Assembly: GCF_001465545.3 (NCBI RefSeq)
Contig: NZ_CP013480.3
Coordinates: 248,001-312,000 of the forward strand
Reading direction: 5' to 3'
DNA from: Pandoraea norimbergensis
GTDB taxonomy: Bacteria > Pseudomonadota > Gammaproteobacteria > Burkholderiales > Burkholderiaceae
DNA length: 64,000 nt
Shown here: in pieces, positions 33,507-41,931 of the stretch
Layout of the letters: every line of letters starts with the position of its first letter
Position numbering within the stretch: position 1 is the first letter of the stretch
Made by a program: the position numbers and the translations under genes
Notes under the pieces: generated by a model
The model's input: the letters and a program-made list of their open reading frames with translations, nothing else
Told to the model about the DNA's origin: nothing
Database searches by the model: none

Positions 33507-34496
33507 TTAGCTCAGGTAACTGAGCGGCGCGTCGCGATTCGCGCAGCCCGCAAGGTGCTGAGCGATGGGCAACGGGTCGCGACGGCTGTATTCACGTAAC
33601 TGCAAATTCTCGGTGCGGATACGGCGCAACAGATGCTCCCGAAACGCCGTCTCCGACTTGTCGCTCTCGGCAGGCGGCGCGTCGAGCAGACCCATCGAGA
33701 CGAGATGGAAGTCGGAGATTGCGTTGACAGGTGGCGTGGTGCCGAGGTCGGCCAACCGGTTCAGTTCGCGGGCGACCTTGTTCAACCGGGCGTCCATCAA
33801 GTTGTTTCGATGTTGTGCGAGCGTGGGTAAGGGGGCCGGAATCGCGCTCCCCAGTTGAAACGACTGATCGAATTGCAGGGCCTTGAGCGAGCCGATCGTG
33901 AGCGTCGCATCGTCCGTCATCAACGACATCAGGCCAGTTTCATGACAGAAGTGGCCCAGATCGAACAACTGGCCATAGCCCAGATGGGCCATCTTTTTCT
34001 CCAGCAACTGACCCAACTCGAAGCACCGTGCGGCCGGCTTTGCCGGGCACCCATTCACGGCGGGCAAGATCGCGTAAAGCGCCTTGAAGGCGACGTCGTG
34101 GATGGCCTTTCGAATGTCGTGAACACAATCCGGCACGCTTGCCGTGCGCCATTTCTCGGCGCAGGCGTCAATCAGGTCGTCGCCTTTGCGAGTGGAGACA
34201 GGCGGCGCGTGATGCACCGGTTGTGAGAGTGGAACGAGCTTCGTCAGGACGGCGGCGGGCGAACCGAATCTGTCATGTTCGGCGGGCCGTCCGTCCAGAC
34301 GCCGCACGTCTTCGTCATCGCGACGCGCGCGTTGCACGGCGACCAGTGAGTCGTTATCGAGTCGATCGATAGCGGGCGGGGCAAGCACCGGTTGTTGCAC
34401 CAGCGCAGGAAAGGGGATGGCGGCGAGACCGGCCGACGCGTTGAAGGACGCGTTGAAGGACGCGTTGAAGGATGCGTTGTGGGATAGCGCGAACAT
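33507..34496 (-). CDS. divergent fourth member of the unknown paralogue family
   Basis: A 329-residue unknown protein with the layout of the three tandem paralogues but low identity. A Pro/Ala-rich N-terminus carries four Asn-Ala-Ser-Phe repeats, then comes a body aligning by eye: VAFKALYAILPAVNGCP against VVFGELLEMLRPVGRCP, then LMSLMTDDATLTIGSLKALQFDQSF against the SLMVDG...YDIGF block. The FHAHANGM motif is weakly echoed by DFHLVSMGLLD. There is no signal peptide or membrane segment. AGAGG 11 bases upstream favours the ATG at 34496; ATG at 34505 is also possible. It lies between the MFS and vanB genes, on the opposite strand from copies 1-3. Confidence 0.68.
   Translation of the reverse strand: MFALSHNASFNASFNASFNASAGLAAIPFPALVQQPVLAPPAIDRLDNDSLVAVQRARRDDEDVRRLDGRPAEHDRFGSPAAVLTKLVPLSQPVHHAPPVSTRKGDDLIDACAEKWRTASVPDCVHDIRKAIHDVAFKALYAILPAVNGCPAKPAARCFELGQLLEKKMAHLGYGQLFDLGHFCHETGLMSLMTDDATLTIGSLKALQFDQSFQLGSAIPAPLPTLAQHRNNLMDARLNKVARELNRLADLGTTPPVNAISDFHLVSMGLLDAPPAESDKSETAFREHLLRRIRTENLQLREYSRRDPLPIAQHLAGCANRDAPLSYLS
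34438..34487 (-). repeat. 12-bp coding tandem repeat (Asn-Ala-Ser-Phe)
   Basis: Four 12-base units, near-identical (GCGTTGAAGGAC on the plus strand, the last with a T), encode repeated Asn-Ala-Ser-Phe at the N-terminus of the fourth paralogue. Copy-number change would keep the frame. Confidence 0.88.
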
Positions 34497-34642
34497 GATG
34501 GGCATAACCTCTCGAAGATGGCAGGGCAAAGGGGCCGGGCGCGGATCGGACAGCGCTCGCCATCGTAGAAGTGTCCCGCTCAGGAGGTTGTCGGTTCGTG
34601 CGTGGGGTGTTGGGAAAGCGAACGGCAACACAGCAAGCGAAA

Positions 34643-34670
34643 CGCCCTGCTCGCAAAGCGAAGCAGGGCG
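34643..34670 (-). terminator. hairpin after vanB
   Basis: CGCCCTGCT pairs with AGCAGGGCG around a 10-base loop, about 35 bases past the vanB stop. On the minus strand it is followed by only TTT, so it is a modest terminator candidate for the regulator-vanA-vanB unit. Confidence 0.6.
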
Positions 34671-34701
34671 CTCACATCACCGTGCGGTGAGTCGGATGGC
34701 G

Positions 34702-35646
34702 CTACAGATCCAGCACGAGCATGGCCGATTTGCTGCGCGAACAGCAGGGCAGCATCTGATCGTTGGCGGCGCGCTCTTCATCGGTCAGATAGACGTCGCG
34801 ATGATCGGGGGTGCCGTCGATCACGCGCGTGAGACACGTGCCGCAGACACCTTGCTCGCACGACATCTGGATTTCGACGCCTTGTGCCGCGAGCGCTGCC
34901 ACGATGGTCTCGTCTGCCTTCACGTCGATCACGCGCCCCGTCGAATGCAGCTTGACTTGAAACGGCGCATCGATCGCACCGTCGGTCGCGGCGGGTGCGG
35001 CAAAGTATTCGCGATGCACATTGCCCTCGGGCCATTGCGCAGCTTCTGCACGCGAGAGTACGGCATCGATGAAACCGGCCGGTCCGCACACATACAGATG
35101 CTTGCCGCCCGACGGTTGCGCAAGGATCGCGGTGAGATCGGCACGGGCCCCCTCGCTGTCGTGATAGACGCGCGTGTTCCCTGCGAGATCCGCCTGCGCG
35201 AAGCGTTCGCCGAACGCCGTACGGGCCGGCTCACGCGTGCAGTAATGCACTTCGAACGACGCCCCTACCGCAGCCAATGCCTCGGCCATCGCCAGAATCG
35301 GCGTCACGCCGATGCCCCCGGCGAGCAGGATGCTGTGCTTCGCCTTGTCCACCAGCGGGAAGTGATTGCGCGGTTCGCTGATCTCCAGTTCGACACCGGC
35401 CGACAGCGCGTGCATGCCGGTCGAGCCGCCACGCGATGCGGGGTCGCGCAACACGCCGAGACGATAGCGCCCGGTGTCCCCGGGCGCATTGCACAGCGAG
35501 TATTGGCGCACGAGTCCGCCGGGCAGATGCACGTCGATATGCGCGCCGGCGGTGAAGCCCGGCAGCGGGCTGCCGTCGAGACTCACCAGATCGAAGGCGC
35601 AGATATCGGTTGCGACGTCCTGCTTGTTTGCCAGCCTGACTTTCAT
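34702..35646 (-). CDS. vanB: vanillate O-demethylase reductase subunit (VanB-type)
   Basis: A 314-residue class IA oxygenase reductase. The flavin motif RQYSL, an NAD-binding domain (LLAGGIGVTPILAMAE, YVCGPAGFIDAVL) and a C-terminal plant-type [2Fe-2S] domain (SCEQGVCGTC plus a later CC) appear in the standard order. It passes electrons from NADH to the VanA-type Rieske oxygenase. Its ATG overlaps the oxygenase stop by 4 bases (ATGA), indicating tight coupling. Within the cluster it serves O-demethylation of a methoxylated aromatic acid. Confidence 0.92.
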   Translation of the reverse strand: MKVRLANKQDVATDICAFDLVSLDGSPLPGFTAGAHIDVHLPGGLVRQYSLCNAPGDTGRYRLGVLRDPASRGGSTGMHALSAGVELEISEPRNHFPLVDKAKHSILLAGGIGVTPILAMAEALAAVGASFEVHYCTREPARTAFGERFAQADLAGNTRVYHDSEGARADLTAILAQPSGGKHLYVCGPAGFIDAVLSRAEAAQWPEGNVHREYFAAPAATDGAIDAPFQVKLHSTGRVIDVKADETIVAALAAQGVEIQMSCEQGVCGTCLTRVIDGTPDHRDVYLTDEERAANDQMLPCCSRSKSAMLVLDL

Positions 35647-36701
35647 GCTGCGTGCTCCGCGTCTTGCGTGGCGCCCGCACGCTCGGCATCGATCAGACGA
35701 TCGAGTACCTTACGCGATTGCACGCCACCGGCGTCGATGTTGAGCTTGAGAATCTTCTTCTCCGGATACGCCGACAGGTTGCGTTGCTGCGCTTCGAGCA
35801 CATCCTGGTCTTCGGCGAAGATGCCGCCTTGGCCGCGCTTGATCGCCGCGGTCAGCTCGGCGTCTTCCGGCTTGAAGTTGCGTGCCATGCCCCAGAAGTA
35901 CCAGATCGACTCGTCGGTCTCGGGCGTGATGAAGTCCACCACGATGCTGCCCGCCTTCTTGTCCGCAGGGGCGTTGTAACCGCCATGGCCTGCGTGCGCG
36001 ACACCCACTTCGATCATCACGTGGCTCGGCGGCGTGAAGCGGCAGATCTGCCAGCGATCGCACGGCACCTGATCGTCCAGACCGTTCGCGCGCAGTGCGC
36101 TCGCCCAGAACGGCGGCGCCTTGATGTTCTCCATGTGACGCGCGGTTACCACGCTGTCACCTTCCGTGACCGTCTTCGGCGGCGCTTCTTCGATTTCTTC
36201 CTGCCCGATGCTGCTCGCGTGCACGTACGTCTCGTGCGTGAGATCCATCAGGTTGTCGATCATCAGGCGGTAATCGCACTTGATGTGATACAGGCCGCCG
36301 CCATAGGCCCATTGGTCGCTCACGGCCCATTCCAGATGCGGAATTTCGTCGGCGTTGGCGAGCGCGGCATCGCCGGGCCACACCCACACGAAGCCGTAAC
36401 GCTCCACGCACGGGAATGCACGCGTCTTCGGAAAACCGCCGACGCGCTGGCCGACCATCTTCGTGCACTTGCCGCCGCCATCGACCGTGAGGCCGTGATA
36501 GCCGCACACCAACTGGCCGTCCTTCACGAAGCCCAGCGACAACGCCGCGCCACGATGCGGGCAGAAGTCTTCCAATGCCGCTACCTTACCGTCGCCGTCG
36601 CGGAAGAACACCATCGGCTCGTTGCAGACCTTGCGGCCCAGCGGCTTCTCGGCGAATTCGTCCGGCGTGCAGGCTACATACCAAGTGTTTTTGAGGAACA
36701 T
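35643..36701 (-). CDS. vanA: vanillate O-demethylase oxygenase subunit (VanA-type)
   Basis: A 352-residue Rieske non-haem iron monooxygenase. The Rieske ligands are C47 and H49 (FCPHRG), C66 and H69 (VCGYHG). The mononuclear-iron region is DNLMDLTHETYVH (about 149-161), with two histidines. It removes a methyl group as formaldehyde, classically vanillate to protocatechuate. Relatives act on syringate or 3-O-methylgallate, which matters here because of the downstream pathway genes. The start follows an AAGGAGAC-type site. It lies 94 bp downstream of the GntR regulator gene, same strand. Confidence 0.92.
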   Translation of the reverse strand: MFLKNTWYVACTPDEFAEKPLGRKVCNEPMVFFRDGDGKVAALEDFCPHRGAALSLGFVKDGQLVCGYHGLTVDGGGKCTKMVGQRVGGFPKTRAFPCVERYGFVWVWPGDAALANADEIPHLEWAVSDQWAYGGGLYHIKCDYRLMIDNLMDLTHETYVHASSIGQEEIEEAPPKTVTEGDSVVTARHMENIKAPPFWASALRANGLDDQVPCDRWQICRFTPPSHVMIEVGVAHAGHGGYNAPADKKAGSIVVDFITPETDESIWYFWGMARNFKPEDAELTAAIKRGQGGIFAEDQDVLEAQQRNLSAYPEKKILKLNIDAGGVQSRKVLDRLIDAERAGATQDAEHAA

Positions 36702-36794
36702 GATCGTTTGTCTCCTTGGCGCGCCTGGGGACGGCGCACTCTTGTTTCGATAGGGAATGAGGAAAAGGTCGGCGGGCGCGCGGGGTCGAAACCC

Positions 36795-37463
36795 TCAGAG
36801 CAACTGCGCCCCCATGCTGTGTTCTTGCGTGACGATGTGCTCGCGGCACATGAATTCGGCGCGGTCGGGCTGACGCGCGGCAATCGCCTCGACGATGGCG
36901 TGATGCTGGCGATGGGCATACGCGATGATGTCTGCGTACTGACGGCGATCTTCGTGCCCGAACGCGACCGTGCGGGGGGCGACGAACGGCACCAGATTGC
37001 AGCGCGCGATAAAGCCTTCGAGCAGCGGATTGTGGGCACCCGTCACGAGCAGATCGTGAAAGCGCGCGTTGAGCGACGCGTAGCCGATCTGCACTTCCGG
37101 CGTCATGGTGTGATCGGCCAGCAACGCATCGCCTTCGGCGAGCAGGTCGCGCAGTTGCTTGAGCAATTCGGCGCTCGCGCCCTTCTCGGCCAGCAGACGG
37201 GCGGCATAGCCTTCGAGTGCGCCGCGCAGATGCAACGCTTCCACGCTCTCGTCCCGGGTGTGGGCACGCACCGCATAACCACGCTGTCCGGCGCGTACGA
37301 CCAACCCTTCCTCCGCGAGTACCGGCAGCGCTTGCCGGATGGGCATGCGCGAGACCCCAAGCTGTTCGGCGAGCTTGGCTTCGGCCAGACGTTCGCCCGG
37401 GGCGAGCTCGCCCTTGAGAATCATCTCGCGCAATTGAACGGTGGTCGGCGTGGGGTGCAGCAT
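36795..37463 (-). CDS. vanR: GntR/FCD-family regulator (VanR-like)
   Basis: A 222-residue FadR-subfamily GntR repressor with an N-terminal winged helix (LREMILKGELAPGERLAEAKLAEQLGVSRMPIRQAL, split here for reading) and a C-terminal all-helical FCD ligand domain with metal-type histidines (NARFHDLL, HRQHHAIVEAI). It heads the unit with the vanA and vanB genes and is divergent from the dioxygenase genes, with two identical TATGGGATCCCGTA sites in the intergenic region. VanR of Caulobacter binds a similar GGATCC-centred palindrome and is released by vanillate; the same role is inferred here. The ATG at 37463 is chosen because the upstream reading crosses an operator. Confidence 0.85.
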   Translation of the reverse strand: MLHPTPTTVQLREMILKGELAPGERLAEAKLAEQLGVSRMPIRQALPVLAEEGLVVRAGQRGYAVRAHTRDESVEALHLRGALEGYAARLLAEKGASAELLKQLRDLLAEGDALLADHTMTPEVQIGYASLNARFHDLLVTGAHNPLLEGFIARCNLVPFVAPRTVAFGHEDRRQYADIIAYAHRQHHAIVEAIAARQPDRAEFMCREHIVTQEHSMGAQLL

Positions 37464-37523
37464 GCGTTTCCTTTGGGTCGCTGGATGGCATGGCCGGTCA
37501 TGAATACGCCGGCCTTTTTTCAT

Positions 37524-37537
37524 TATGGGATCCCGTA
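37524..37537. promoter_or_regulatory. VanR-type operator, copy 1
   Basis: TATGGGATCCCGTA, with GGGATCCC at its palindromic centre, lies 61 bases upstream of the regulator start. An identical copy occurs 53 bp away. Binding by the adjacent GntR regulator is inferred. Confidence 0.8.
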
Positions 37538-37576
37538 AATCCAAATCGCATCAGTAGATACCCTGCTTTATGCAAA

Positions 37577-37590
37577 TATGGGATCCCGTA
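37577..37590. promoter_or_regulatory. VanR-type operator, copy 2
   Basis: Second exact copy of TATGGGATCCCGTA, in the same orientation, 53 bp from the first (about five helical turns). It overlaps a -10-like TATAGA (37589-37594) facing the dioxygenase genes, so occupancy would block that promoter. Confidence 0.8.
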
Positions 37591-37677
37591 TAGACTCGGC
37601 CCTGCATAAATGCGGGCGGTGTCATGCGTGCCATGACGCCATCCGGCATCACAAGACAAAAGAGACGGAGACTTATC

Positions 37678-38520
37678 GTGGCAAAGATCATTGGGGGGAT
37701 TGGCACGTCGCACGTGCCGACCATCGGCGTGGCGTACGACAAGGGCAAGCAGCAGGATCCCGCGTGGGCGCCGCTGTTTCAGGGCTACGAGCCCGTGGCG
37801 AAATGGCTGGCCGAGAAGCAGGCCGACGTGCTCGTGTTTTTCTACAACGATCACGCCACGACGTTCTTCTTCGACATGTATCCGACGTTCGCGCTGGGTG
37901 TGGGCGAGTCGTTCCCGATTGCCGACGAAGGCGCGGGCCTGCGCCCGCTGCCGCCGATTCGTGGCGACGTGGCGTTGCAGGCACACATCGCCGAGTCACT
38001 CGTGAACGACGAGTTCGACCTCACCGTGTTTCAGGACAAGCCGATCGATCACGGTTGCGCCTCGCCGCTGCCGCTGCTCTGGCCGCACAAGCCGGACTGG
38101 CCCGGCACGGTCGTGCCGATTGCCATCAACGTGTTGCAGTATCCGCTGCCCACGGGCCGCCGCTGTTACCGGCTGGGGCAGGCTGTGCGCCGCGCGATCG
38201 AGTCGTACCCGGAAGACCTGCGCGTCGTGGTCGTGGGCACGGGCGGCCTCTCGCACCAGATTCACGGCGAGCGCACCGGCTACAACGACGAAGCATGGGA
38301 TCGCGAATTCCTCGAACTGCTTGAGCACGAGCCGGAAACGCTGGCCGAACTCAAGCACGTGGACTACGTGCGCCGCGGCGGCGCCGAAAGCGTCGAACAG
38401 ATCATGTGGCTGTCGATGCGCGGTGCGCTCGGCCCGAACATCAGGCGCCTGCATCTGAACTACTACCTGGCAACCACCACGGCGATGACCGTCGCGCTCT
38501 ACGAGGAGGAGGCCGCATGA
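37678..38520 (+). CDS. ligB: protocatechuate 4,5-dioxygenase beta (catalytic) subunit, LigB-type
   Basis: A 280-residue LigB-superfamily class III extradiol dioxygenase. Iron-ligand histidines are expected at H12 (GTSHVPTIG) and H59 (YNDHATTFF), and the catalytic histidine lies in GGLSHQIHGE. It cleaves protocatechuate between C4 and C5; LigAB enzymes also accept gallate and 3-O-methylgallate. I use the GTG at 37678 (GGAG 7 bases upstream; homologues start MAKIIGGIGTSHVP). It is the first gene of a unit divergent from the GntR-vanAB genes, with the paired operators between them. The alpha subunit follows with overlapping start and stop. Confidence 0.92.
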   Translation: MAKIIGGIGTSHVPTIGVAYDKGKQQDPAWAPLFQGYEPVAKWLAEKQADVLVFFYNDHATTFFFDMYPTFALGVGESFPIADEGAGLRPLPPIRGDVALQAHIAESLVNDEFDLTVFQDKPIDHGCASPLPLLWPHKPDWPGTVVPIAINVLQYPLPTGRRCYRLGQAVRRAIESYPEDLRVVVVGTGGLSHQIHGERTGYNDEAWDREFLELLEHEPETLAELKHVDYVRRGGAESVEQIMWLSMRGALGPNIRRLHLNYYLATTTAMTVALYEEEAA

Positions 38521-38876
38521 ATCCGCAACTCGAAGGCATCGAATCGATCACCGGGACTTACGCGTTCGATTTGCGCGTGAGCAACCGCACGCTGCACCTG
38601 AATCGCTTTTTCTGGCACATGATCCGCGCCGAGAACCGCGAAACGTTTCTGAACGATCCGGCCGCCGCGATGACCGCAGCTGGCCTGTCGGCTGAGGAGC
38701 AGGCGTTGGTGCAAACGCAGGACTGGCTCGGCCTCGTGCGCCATGGCGTGAACTTCTTCGTGCTGGAGAAGTTTGCGCGTGTGGTGCGCAAGACCAATCT
38801 GGAGGTGTACGCAATCATGCGTGGCGAGTCGCTCGACGACTTCATGGCAACGCGGCGCGTGCCGACGATGCGCTGA
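38517..38876 (+). CDS. ligA: protocatechuate 4,5-dioxygenase alpha subunit, LigA-type
   Basis: A 119-residue LigA-family small subunit that caps the active site of the LigB-type catalytic subunit. Conserved-looking features are YAFDLRVSNRTLHLNRFFWHM and the Asp/Pro turn NDPAAAM, with LVRHGVNFFVLEKFARV. The ATG overlaps the ligB stop (ATGA) and has GAGGAGGAGG upstream, a clear case of translational coupling. The separate small subunit argues against the fused gallate-dioxygenase type (GalA/DesB). Confidence 0.92.
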   Translation: MNPQLEGIESITGTYAFDLRVSNRTLHLNRFFWHMIRAENRETFLNDPAAAMTAAGLSAEEQALVQTQDWLGLVRHGVNFFVLEKFARVVRKTNLEVYAIMRGESLDDFMATRRVPTMR

Positions 38877-38889
38877 GCGAGCCCTTTGC

Positions 38890-40230
38890 ATGTCGATCGA
38901 CACCGTCATCAGTCTCACCAACGCCCCCCCGACGTCGAGCCTTGCCTGTCATGAGCGCGGCACTTGGAGCCGCGCGCCGCAGAACAACGATGCCTCGCTG
39001 CTATGCCGCAAGTTGCGTGGCTTGCGCGCGATGGTCGCCGTCCTCGAATGCGACTCGGTCGCGCGGGCGGCGCGCATGCTGCATCTGTCGCAGTCGGCGG
39101 TGGCGCGCTCGATCTCCGATATCGAGGCGGAGCTGGGCTTCCCGTTGTTTCATCGCAGCGGGCGCGGCCTGATTCCGAACGCGGCGGGGCAACGTCTCGG
39201 CGTACGGGCGACGCGTGCACTGGCAGAGTTGGCCAACGGCTATCGCGAGGCCTTTGCCGCCACGGCGTCACAGGCGGACGGCGGGGCGCGTGCGGCGAGC
39301 CGCTTTGCGGCGGTGGTGGCGCCACAACAACTCACGAGCTTCATCGCGGTGGCAGAGCTGGGCAGCGGTCCGCTGGCGGCGACCCGTCTGCAATGCTCGC
39401 AACCCACGATTCAACGCAATCTCGATCAGCTTGAAGACCTCATCGGCATCAAGCTGTTCCGGCGCACGCCGCGCGGCACGCGTCTGACCGACGAGGCGCA
39501 GGCGTTACTCGGCCCGGTCAAGCGTGCGCTCGCGGAGCTGGCGATTGCGGAGGACGAACTCGCGCCGTTCGGCGGGCGTCAGCAAGGCACGGTGATCGTG
39601 GCGGCGCTGCCGTTGTCGAGCGGCTTTCTGTTGCCGAAAGCCATCGACAGCCTGTTGCACAAGTCGCCGTATCTCACGGTGACCGTCGTCGACGGCACGT
39701 ACGAGGCGCTGGTGCGTCAACTGCGACAGGCCGACGTCGACATGATCGTCGGCGCGTTGCGGGCGAACGACGTGCCGGCCGACATCCGGCAGGAAGCGTT
39801 GTTCGAAGACCACCTGTCGGTGGTCGCGCGTGCCGATCATCCATGTCTGACGATGGGGCGCGAGCCGACGCTCGCGGAACTGGCGCAGTACGGCTGGGTG
39901 AGCCCGCTGCCGTGCACCCCTGCGCGCGGCGTGTTCGAACGCGTTTTTCGCGCAGAAGGACTCGCGCTGCCACAGACGCAGGTGCATGCGAGCAGTTCAC
40001 CGGTGGTGCGCGGCTTGCTGCTGTCGAGCGACCGGCTGGCGTTGCTCTCGCCGGTGCAGATCACTTCCGAGTTGCGGACTGGCGAACTCGCGGTGGTGCC
40101 GGTCGCGCTTCAGCATGCGCGTCGCGCCATCGGTCTCGCGACGCGTCGCGACGGTCTGTTGTCGCCTGCCGCAGAGCAATTGCTCGACGAACTTCGGGCG
40201 CTCGCTCCGACAGTGCAGCACCCGAACTGA
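38890..40230 (+). CDS. LysR-type regulator with two N-terminal helix-turn-helix domains
   Basis: A 446-residue LysR-family protein, about 140 residues longer than usual. Two winged HTH domains are visible: residues about 42-100 (VARAARMLHLSQSAVARSI) and about 145-205 (GPLAATRLQCSQPTIQRNLDQLE, then LFRRTPRGTRLT). One effector-binding domain (about 225-440) follows. The first 40 residues are polar. It lies 13 bp after the ligA-type gene and before the ABC importer, so it probably controls the dioxygenase and/or importer-Gal operon. Two DNA-binding domains per chain could recognise an extended or doubled site. An annotation truncated to the second HTH would look like a normal LysR protein. Confidence 0.85.
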   Translation: MSIDTVISLTNAPPTSSLACHERGTWSRAPQNNDASLLCRKLRGLRAMVAVLECDSVARAARMLHLSQSAVARSISDIEAELGFPLFHRSGRGLIPNAAGQRLGVRATRALAELANGYREAFAATASQADGGARAASRFAAVVAPQQLTSFIAVAELGSGPLAATRLQCSQPTIQRNLDQLEDLIGIKLFRRTPRGTRLTDEAQALLGPVKRALAELAIAEDELAPFGGRQQGTVIVAALPLSSGFLLPKAIDSLLHKSPYLTVTVVDGTYEALVRQLRQADVDMIVGALRANDVPADIRQEALFEDHLSVVARADHPCLTMGREPTLAELAQYGWVSPLPCTPARGVFERVFRAEGLALPQTQVHASSSPVVRGLLLSSDRLALLSPVQITSELRTGELAVVPVALQHARRAIGLATRRDGLLSPAAEQLLDELRALAPTVQHPN

Positions 40231-40625
40231 CCCTGTGCGGCACCCCCGCACGACTCCCTCCGCGAGCGCGGCGAAATTCGCCGGAATCGCCATGACTTGC
40301 ATGTCGCGCGACTGGCTCGCGCGAGTGCGCTCTCCCGCTTCGACGCACTAACGACGCCCGCCCGCACAGCCTTGTGCCGCGGGCGTTCCACGGGTGGTGC
40401 TGCGCGTGTCCCGCAGCGCGAAATTGCGTGCGTCGAAATCGTTCCATAACGTAGGGGAAATCTCGGGGATATACGAAAAACGCAACGCTGGACTCGGGAG
40501 TTTCATTCGACGTCACCTTTTCGGCTGCCTAAGCTGTTCCGGACATCATCGAAAAGGCCCGCCTCCCCGGCGCGGACCTCAACAAAAAACGGAGCGGCGC
40601 GCGACGCCGACGAGGAGACGACACC
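40231..40625. other. 395-bp control region before the ABC importer operon
   Basis: No gene is supported here. It holds AT-richer patches near 40420-40520, including ATT and AAT half-sites 11 bases apart (near 40423-40439), and TTCC/GGAA half-sites 10 bases apart (near 40442-40459), either of which could bind a LysR protein. A GAGGAG ribosome site at 40609-40614 serves the next gene. No convincing -35/-10 pair is visible. Confidence 0.4.
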
Positions 40626-41822
40626 ATGATGAAGCGCCACTTGTGGCTCGCTGTGGCACTTGCGAGCGTTTGCCAGTTCACCTCCATGGCCGCACGCGCC
40701 GACGACATCAAGATCGGCGTGCTGGGCCTGTTCTCCGGTTCCGCCTCGTGGTGGGGCACCGAGTACCGTCGCGGCATCAACCTGTGGATGGAGCAGAACA
40801 AGAACAAGGTCGGTGACGACACGCTCGTGATTCTGGAGCGCGATGAAGGCGGCGTGAATCCGCAACGCACGCGTCAGCTCGCACAGGAACTCGTGGTGCG
40901 CGATCAGGTGCAGTACCTGTTCGGCGGCTCGTTCACGCCGAACGTGCTGGCCATGGCCGACGTGGCCAACCAGACCAAGACGCCGCTCGTGATCGGCAAT
41001 TCGGGCACGTCGAGCGTGACGCTCAAGTCGCCGTACTTCGTGCGCACCGGCTTTACGCAATGGACCGTGAGCGTGCCGCTGGTCGAATACGCCGCGAGCA
41101 AGGGCATCAAGAACGCCGCCATTGTGGTGGCCGACTTTGCCACGGGCTACGACGCGATCGACGCGTACTCGGAAACCTTCAAGAAAGCCGGCGGCAAGAT
41201 CAGCGTCGAAGTGAAGGTGCCGCTGGGCACGACGGACTTCTCGAGCTATCTGCAACGCGTGCGCGATGCCAAGCCCGAAGCCGTCTTCATGTTCATGCCG
41301 GTGGGCCCGATGTCGGCCGGTTTCGTGAAGGCCTTCAAGGAGCGTGAGCTCGATAAGGCCGGCATTCAGCTCTTCGCGACGACTGAGACGATGGAGTCGG
41401 ACCTGCCGGCCATCGGCGACAGCGCACTGGGCACGATCACCGCACTGCACTACTCGCCGTACCTGACGTCGCCGGAAAATACGACGTTCGTGAAGGCCTA
41501 TAAGGCCAAGTACGGTCCGGGCGCGCTGCCGTCGATTGCCTCGGTGTCGGCGTACGACTCGATGACGCTCATCGCCCAGATGATCAAGGCCACCAAGGGC
41601 AAGAAGGACGCCGACAAGGCCATCGCCGCCGTGAAGGGCTACGCCTGGACGAGCGCACGCGGGCCGGTGTCGATCGACCCGAAGACGCGCGAAATCATCC
41701 AGAACGTGTACATCCGTCGCGTGGAGACCATCGACGGCAAGCTCGGCAACAAGCCCATCGAGACGTTCAAGTCGGTGGTCGAGCCGTGGCATCTGAGCCA
41801 CCCGCAAGTGGCGGCCAAGTAA
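40626..41822 (+). CDS. ABC transporter periplasmic substrate-binding protein (HAAT/Liv type)
   Basis: A 398-residue branched-chain-amino-acid-type binding protein with a Sec signal peptide cut near AARA (about residue 25). The mature start DDIKIGVLGLFSG is typical of the HAAT family, as is FGGSFTPNVLAMADVANQTKTPLVIGN. Family members near aromatic genes bind aryl acids such as benzoates or phenylpropenoids; that is likely here. It is the first gene of a ten-gene run (binding protein, two permeases, two ATPases, GalB, GalC, GalD, hydrolase, SnoaL). A 109-bp gap with a 9-bp repeat separates it from the first permease gene. Confidence 0.9.
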   Translation: MMKRHLWLAVALASVCQFTSMAARADDIKIGVLGLFSGSASWWGTEYRRGINLWMEQNKNKVGDDTLVILERDEGGVNPQRTRQLAQELVVRDQVQYLFGGSFTPNVLAMADVANQTKTPLVIGNSGTSSVTLKSPYFVRTGFTQWTVSVPLVEYAASKGIKNAAIVVADFATGYDAIDAYSETFKKAGGKISVEVKVPLGTTDFSSYLQRVRDAKPEAVFMFMPVGPMSAGFVKAFKERELDKAGIQLFATTETMESDLPAIGDSALGTITALHYSPYLTSPENTTFVKAYKAKYGPGALPSIASVSAYDSMTLIAQMIKATKGKKDADKAIAAVKGYAWTSARGPVSIDPKTREIIQNVYIRRVETIDGKLGNKPIETFKSVVEPWHLSHPQVAAK

Positions 41823-41860
41823 TCCACGCATTCGATGCGATCGATGCGCTCAACGTCATC

Positions 41861-41887
41861 GATGTGATTGATGTGATTGATGTAACA
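41861..41887. repeat. 9-bp tandem repeat after the binding-protein gene
   Basis: GATGTGATT occurs twice in tandem followed by GATGTAACA, about 40 bases after the binding-protein stop. Related GATGCG motifs precede it. Confidence 0.75.
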
Positions 41888-41931
41888 GCGAGCGCCCACG
41901 CGCTCGCTCCCCCCGCCCCCGGTACTTCCTC

